Source: Candidatus Helarchaeota archaeon (GTDB lineage Archaea; Asgardarchaeota; Lokiarchaeia; Helarchaeales; HEL-GB-A). From it: a stretch of DNA of 24,829 bases. Below the pieces are notes generated by a model that worked only from the letters and a program-made list of their open reading frames with translations, was not told where the DNA came from and made no database searches. Below, in pieces: positions 20,526 to 24,829 of the stretch. Location: the NCBI GenBank assembly GCA_016840125.1, contig JAEOSY010000391.1, positions 1 through 24,829 of the forward strand, in the 5' to 3' direction. Position 1 is the first letter of the stretch. Every line of letters starts with the position of its first letter. The translations under genes were made by a program, and so were the position numbers.

Positions 20526-22544
20526 CTATTTTACGAATTTCTTCAATTGCTTGAATAGATCAGAGAATTCTGAGTTTTTTAAGTAAAAAACTGGGGGTTT
20601 CCCTAATGGTGCCTCTATTTCATGCCACCCTTTTGAATATTCTTTACCGGACCAAGTATGGACCCATGTATCCCCTGGGAGGTAAACCTGCCATTGAGTG
20701 GTACTGGGCTTTATAACGGGTGCTACCAACAAATCGCTCCCAAACATATACTGATACTTGAGGGAATGTACTTCAGGATCATCCTCATAATGTAAATGCA
20801 TGGTTCGCATAGGGGGAATGCCATCATTCTGGTATTCTTGCGAGAGATGCATGAGATAGGGTTTTAAATGGACGTGGATTTGGCTCATTGTCGCGAAATG
20901 TTTAAGCAATTCCTCATCTTCATCAAATTGAATGTTTTTATCGGGCATGTTACCTTCATGGGTGCGCATAACCATTGTGAAGGCGGCATGTTCCGCCCAG
21001 CGCATGAAGACTTCCTTCTTTCGTTTGTATTTCCAGAAGGTGGAGTAACCCCCAATGTCTGAATGATAATAGCCGATGCCACTAATGCCAAGGGAGAGCC
21101 CTCCCGGAATAACGGAAGCCAAACCCGCATCCATCCTCCAATTGACTAACTGATCACCAGCCCACACTAGAGTGGTATACTTTGAGGCGTGACTATATCC
21201 AGAGCGAGTGAAAAAAACAATTTCCCCTAGTTTTCCGGCTTCCTCAATCGCCTCTCGTACTGTTCTTGCCCATATCACAGGGTATTTATTATGGAATTTT
21301 TCAGGATCTTCGCCCGAAAACAATACTGCATCTGTAGGAAGGTATTCACCGAAATCCGCCATCCAGCCGCTCAGCCCAATATTGATCATGTTTTCTTTAA
21401 TCACGGATTTGATCCATTCAAGAGCTTTGGGATTACTCAAGTCTAGCAAGGCGGTATCCCCATTTCCAGTGGTAAGGATATAATCCCCCCCATCTTTGTG
21501 TTTGACACAATACCCCTTTGCAGCTGCTTCTTGATACAGATTAGCACTCTCTTCAGTGGCTAAGAACGGATTGATATACCCCATAAATTTGATGTCACGG
21601 GCGTTTAGATCTTTAATGAAGGCAGGTAGATTGGGATATAGTTTTTTATCATATACCCAATTCCAGAATAAGCGTTTTCCAAATCGGCGCATTCGAACAC
21701 CTTCCCAATCTTGGCACCATGCAGCTTTTACTATCACCCCTTTATCAAGGCAGCGCTGGATTTTCTGTTCAACCACTTCCTTTCCACCTTGTATTCCAAG
21801 CCAGATCCCATCATAAGCCCATTCAGGTAATTCTGGTTGGCGACCCAAGAGTTCAGATAATTTGCTAATAGTTTCGAGGGCGTTATCGTACTTCCCAATT
21901 ATAATCCGATCTGGAACATCCCAGATATAGAGTATATGATGTGATTCATTTTTAAAATTAAATTTCGCATAGGATGTAGTGTCCACGTGGCAAAAATAAT
22001 TTTCAGAAGAGACAAATGTGGGTTGGGGATAGTAGGTTGAATACCAATGCCCTCCTATTCCCACTAAAAGGTTCATGAGGAATGTTAGCCATTTCGGATC
22101 TCCTCTACACAGGCCACTTTCTTCAACCCATAGCGGGAGATTCTTGCCTCGCAAATTCAATTCCGAGAACTGCTCCCCGCCACCGTAGATAGCTTCATCC
22201 GCCTTTGCATTCAATGAGAGCCAAAGCCGGTTAATTTCAGGGTTGGTACAAGTGGGTTTTATTTCTAAATAACCATTTTTGCTTTCAAAAACCACAGTCA
22301 TTTTTTCAGATTCGGTTTTAAAGTCGATAACGATTTTATTTTCAGTTTCCGACACAATAGTAAAACTAAGCAGTGATACTTCCTTCCGAACTCTATCCTT
22401 TATCTTGAAGGAGCCATACTTCGATTTAAATCGCCCTTGACCTGAACCAATCTTGAGGCATGGTCGTTTCAATGTATGCTGAATGAAGAGATACTCTTTG
22501 TAAAATAAGTTGAAACCATTTGCGATTTTTTCTAGCTTTATCAT
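20526..22544 (-). CDS. yihQ: GH31 sulfoquinovosidase (YihQ type)
   Basis: A 672-residue retaining glycosidase predicted to release sulfoquinovose from sulfoquinovosyl glycerol or related glycosides. It aligns without large gaps to E. coli YihQ as I recall it. The nucleophile is D397 (in W-M-A-D-F-G-E-Y-L-P) and the acid/base is D464 (in W-A-G-D-Q). The residues that recognise the sulfonate in YihQ (Q288, R301, W304, Y508) are all present as Q278, R291, W294 and Y500, with identical spacing to each other and to the catalytic residues. There is no signal peptide, so it works in the cytosol, which requires a transporter not seen here. It follows the DUF362 gene by 4 bases and its ribosome site (GTGAT) overlaps that gene's stop. 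An ordinary alpha-glucosidase is unlikely. Confidence 0.88.
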   Translation of the reverse strand: MIKLEKIANGFNLFYKEYLFIQHTLKRPCLKIGSGQGRFKSKYGSFKIKDRVRKEVSLLSFTIVSETENKIVIDFKTESEKMTVVFESKNGYLEIKPTCTNPEINRLWLSLNAKADEAIYGGGEQFSELNLRGKNLPLWVEESGLCRGDPKWLTFLMNLLVGIGGHWYSTYYPQPTFVSSENYFCHVDTTSYAKFNFKNESHHILYIWDVPDRIIIGKYDNALETISKLSELLGRQPELPEWAYDGIWLGIQGGKEVVEQKIQRCLDKGVIVKAAWCQDWEGVRMRRFGKRLFWNWVYDKKLYPNLPAFIKDLNARDIKFMGYINPFLATEESANLYQEAAAKGYCVKHKDGGDYILTTGNGDTALLDLSNPKALEWIKSVIKENMINIGLSGWMADFGEYLPTDAVLFSGEDPEKFHNKYPVIWARTVREAIEEAGKLGEIVFFTRSGYSHASKYTTLVWAGDQLVNWRMDAGLASVIPGGLSLGISGIGYYHSDIGGYSTFWKYKRKKEVFMRWAEHAAFTMVMRTHEGNMPDKNIQFDEDEELLKHFATMSQIHVHLKPYLMHLSQEYQNDGIPPMRTMHLHYEDDPEVHSLKYQYMFGSDLLVAPVIKPSTTQWQVYLPGDTWVHTWSGKEYSKGWHEIEAPLGKPPVFYLKNSEFSDLFKQLKKFVK

Positions 22545-22548
22545 AAAA

Positions 22549-23382
22549 TCACGGATTTATCTCTTTCAATTCGTATTCGGGACCGCCTAATCCATATTCA
22601 ATTGCGTATTTAATGTAAGGGACATCATCCAGAGTTTTACCTGTATATCGGGGTTCATACTCCTTTAAATAATTGAAGCCATGGATATCCAGGACGGTCG
22701 GGCAATTGCTTGCGAAAATTTGCCCCCCATAGACGTGTTTCCCCCCGTGACGCGCCTCGTTCGCATCAATCATGGGTTGGATTCCATCCATAATGGTCAG
22801 GCGGTTAGGTGCGCCTTCTTGCTTCGTAAGGAACCAGTTGGCTTCGGCAATGCATTTCCACCTACTTTTCAATATTATCATGTGCATTTTAATCCTTTCA
22901 AACTTGGAGAAATACCCCACTACCATTTTTAGGGCACCGGTCAGCCGAAGTCGGGGGTGTGATTTGAGATTCGGGAGTGAAATGATAGACTCCGCTTCAA
23001 AGGGAACCACCGACATTCTAATGTTAAATCCGCGGGGGGACTTGAATTTTTTCATAGGCTGGTTGTAAAGATTTAAAAATTCGAGGTTATGTTTCTGACA
23101 GAGTCGAGTTATAGTTGTTTCCTTCACCTTCTTCGATCTTACATCGACACCGTGTCCATCCCCGATGATAATTTCGTGGCCGTGGTCTTGTAACCAAGTA
23201 ATAACCGTCTCTAGCGTTTCAGGATGCGTCGTCGTAGGATAATCTTCATATGAGACCATATTCGGCTTGATAAATACCTTACCATTAATCTGATCTTTAT
23301 ATAGTTCTAAGATTTTCTGCGTAAATTCCTTCCGCTTCTCCTTTCCTTCCTCAAATTTTGCATAATAAATGATTTCGGACAT
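22549..23382 (-). CDS. DUF362 domain protein, 277 aa
   Basis: The protein shows the DUF362 pattern: I-K-P-N-M-V (about residues 38-43), T-T-H-P-E-T, an I-I-G-D-G-H-G loop, then S-L-P-N-L-K-S-H and G-A-L-K (about 149-152). Many family members carry a C-terminal ferredoxin domain; this one has none. The biochemical role of the family is poorly defined; it is often found with iron-sulfur or cofactor genes. I chose the ATG at 23382 (M-S-E-I-I) since the frame upstream only reaches a TTG and adds an unlikely Phe/Tyr-rich stretch. It heads an operon with the sulfoquinovosidase, so a part in sulfoquinovose or sugar metabolism is inferred from context only. Confidence 0.8.
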   Translation of the reverse strand: MSEIIYYAKFEEGKEKRKEFTQKILELYKDQINGKVFIKPNMVSYEDYPTTTHPETLETVITWLQDHGHEIIIGDGHGVDVRSKKVKETTITRLCQKHNLEFLNLYNQPMKKFKSPRGFNIRMSVVPFEAESIISLPNLKSHPRLRLTGALKMVVGYFSKFERIKMHMIILKSRWKCIAEANWFLTKQEGAPNRLTIMDGIQPMIDANEARHGGKHVYGGQIFASNCPTVLDIHGFNYLKEYEPRYTGKTLDDVPYIKYAIEYGLGGPEYELKEINP

Positions 23383-23497
23383 CTCAATCAATCCAAAAAA
23401 GGTAAAACAAAACAATTTATTCTCGTAAAAGAAATTAATAAATTCACAGTACATTTTCAATTAGAACTCAAATTTCAACAGCGAGTGAAAATTTCTT
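23383..23497. promoter_or_regulatory. 115-base divergent promoter region
   Basis: This AT-rich gap separates the DUF362/GH31 operon from the divergent membrane-anchored gene. Both must be transcribed from it, so they may share control. AT-rich TATA-like stretches occur on both strands (for example around 23431-23441), but no single operator stands out. Confidence 0.35.
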
Positions 23498-24829
23498 ATG
23501 ATACAAATGAATGGATTAAAAAAATACGGTTATCTAATTGCATTTACTGGCGAAGCTCTCATTATTATACAAGCAATTATCTTTTTCAGCCAGATATATC
23601 TGTATCAATTTCAATTGGAGATGGCAAACCTTGGATTTGCCGTTTTTATTCCTTTAATTATAATACCCATTTTTATATTAATAGAGTTATTACTGGGTTT
23701 CGCGATTAGAAAAGGGTTTCATTTTCTGGAGAATATTTGCTATGTAGCACTCCTGTTTTTTGCATCTGTGGCTCTCTATTTGGGTGGTGGATGGTTCTTT
23801 GGAATTCTTTTTACTATAATTGGAATATTAATTCGTACAATTCCGACAACCTGGCAGGATAAAATGAAATTCCAGAAAAAATCGGCGGGTTTTCTACTTA
23901 TTATCTTAGTTCTTTTACCCTTCACATCACTTCTGATTCAGAGTGCTGTTAAAGTAGGCACTGCGCGGACCATACCCGTAGAAACTATGGCAGGGCCACC
24001 TAATTATGATAATATTTTATATATGACACCGATTCTGGAAAATTTTACCTGGGATCCCGTGCAGGATAATGCAGAATTAGAATTTTTAAAAGCGACGATA
24101 GGGCCATCAGGCAACTATTATAAAATCGGTTTTTCTGTTTCATGCTGGTATTCAAAGAACTTAATTAACAATAGTGGGGTTTGGGATTTTGAGCCGACAG
24201 CCTTGTATTATAAATTGAACCGATCCATTGATACCAATACACCAGTCCTCTTTCATATGAACGGGGGAAATTGGGGGTCCAACAGTATGGGTAATGACTT
24301 GTTGCTTGAGCTTTGGCAAAATGATTCCAATTGCCAGTATGACCAATATAGCGGAGTTCCACCAATGGCTGCGGCAAGTGGGCTTCTTGATCGCCTTTTT
24401 TCCCTTCAAAAGGATACCGACTTCAATAAATATCGCGAAATTCACATCAAACAAGCAGGCGCGATTATCGCCAATTTTTCACAAACCTATCCCGATTTAT
24501 TCGTGGGGTGTTCCTTGGATTCGGAGATTCATTTGGATGTTATTATGGATGGCGAACTTTACTATGACTATAACCCATTGGTCATTGGTGAATATCAGGG
24601 GTGGCTTGCTAGCCGCTATACTATAGGAGAATATAATTCGAAGTTTGGTAAAGCAGAAGCATCCTTTGGTACGATTGATGCACCCCGCAATCCCGTTTTT
24701 GGAGATCCACTGTGGGAAGAATGGACGCTCTTTAGGCAGCATCTGGTCCAGCAAAATGTGGAACTCCAGGCAAAATGGTTGAATGAGTCGGGAATACCCA
24801 CGAATAAAATTTATTCCCATCAAATTCTC
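23498..24829 (+). CDS. Membrane-anchored glycoside-hydrolase-like protein, partial
   Basis: The frame is open without a stop for 444 codons and leaves the window, so the C-terminus is missing. Residues 1-140 hold four membrane helices (about 8-28, 40-64, 71-105 and 118-138). From about residue 150 an outside domain has features of TIM-barrel glycosidases: V-L-F-H-M-N-G-G-N-W-G, C-S-L-D-S-E343-I-H (possible catalytic Glu), then G-E-Y-Q-G-W-L and W-x-E-W-T-L-F-R. It resembles GH42/GH-A type enzymes in outline; the exact family is unclear and the second catalytic Glu would lie past the edge. Start: ATG with GAGTGA nine bases upstream; another ATG follows at 23507. Divergent from the sulfoquinovosidase operon, it may act on the same outside glycan. 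Confidence 0.6.
   Translation, partial: MIQMNGLKKYGYLIAFTGEALIIIQAIIFFSQIYLYQFQLEMANLGFAVFIPLIIIPIFILIELLLGFAIRKGFHFLENICYVALLFFASVALYLGGGWFFGILFTIIGILIRTIPTTWQDKMKFQKKSAGFLLIILVLLPFTSLLIQSAVKVGTARTIPVETMAGPPNYDNILYMTPILENFTWDPVQDNAELEFLKATIGPSGNYYKIGFSVSCWYSKNLINNSGVWDFEPTALYYKLNRSIDTNTPVLFHMNGGNWGSNSMGNDLLLELWQNDSNCQYDQYSGVPPMAAASGLLDRLFSLQKDTDFNKYREIHIKQAGAIIANFSQTYPDLFVGCSLDSEIHLDVIMDGELYYDYNPLVIGEYQGWLASRYTIGEYNSKFGKAEASFGTIDAPRNPVFGDPLWEEWTLFRQHLVQQNVELQAKWLNESGIPTNKIYSHQIL

Noticed and set aside
23383..23460. N-terminal extension of the DUF362 protein from a TTG at 23460
   Set aside because: Adds a Phe/Tyr-rich stretch not typical of the family and uses a rare start; the ATG at 23382 begins the conserved part.
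24161..24823. Several minus-strand open frames at the right edge
   Set aside because: They are opposite to a continuous 444-codon plus-strand frame with coherent protein features and have no domain signal of their own.

Overview
The window looks archaeal. It is AT-rich, has Shine-Dalgarno sites of the GGTG/GAGGTGAT type, TTTATATA-like promoter boxes, a PGF-CTERM-like surface protein, and a giant secreted repeat protein anchored by a C-terminal membrane helix with a short cytosolic tail. This mix fits an Asgard (Promethearchaeota) or similar archaeal genome, but no rRNA or universal marker is present, so the lineage is only inferred. No rRNA, convincing tRNA, CRISPR array, insertion sequence or phage module was seen.

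Layout. Positions 1-1010 (minus strand): a disrupted DNRLRE-type secreted protein next to a GC-rich left edge, a 32-bp perfect palindrome, and two tandem 4-oxalocrotonate tautomerase-like genes, one with an odd start site. Positions 1206-2126: a membrane-associated iron-sulfur protein. Positions 2222-10033: one gene of 2603 codons for a surface protein with three separate sets of exactly seven repeats (three predicted seven-bladed beta-propellers), an Fn3 domain, a Rossmann-like domain, ten Ig-like repeats, a membrane helix and a cytosolic helical tail. Positions 10153-12590: a tandem pair of small secreted beta-proteins, a SagB-like nitroreductase, and a 3'-end scar of a second nitroreductase copy lying between the pair. 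Positions 12691-13246: a pair of 76-residue proteins of unknown family. Positions 13277-15010: an alpha/beta hydrolase fused to a multi-pass membrane domain. Positions 15117-16883: a tightly packed three-gene operon of two related membrane proteins and a surface protein. Positions 16898-18193: an MFS transporter. Positions 18571-20391: an unknown helical protein, a fragment of an HdrD-type cysteine-rich protein, and a small four-helix membrane protein.

Positions 20526-24829 form a carbohydrate region. A GH31 enzyme carries the full residue signature and exact residue spacing of sulfoquinovosidase (E. coli YihQ) and is in a two-gene operon with a DUF362 protein. A divergently transcribed, membrane-anchored, glycoside-hydrolase-like protein runs off the right edge. 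Together these suggest use or turnover of sulfoquinovosyl glycosides or related glycans.

A recurring theme is tandem duplication: four neighbouring paralogous pairs plus one duplication scar lie within about 15 kb.
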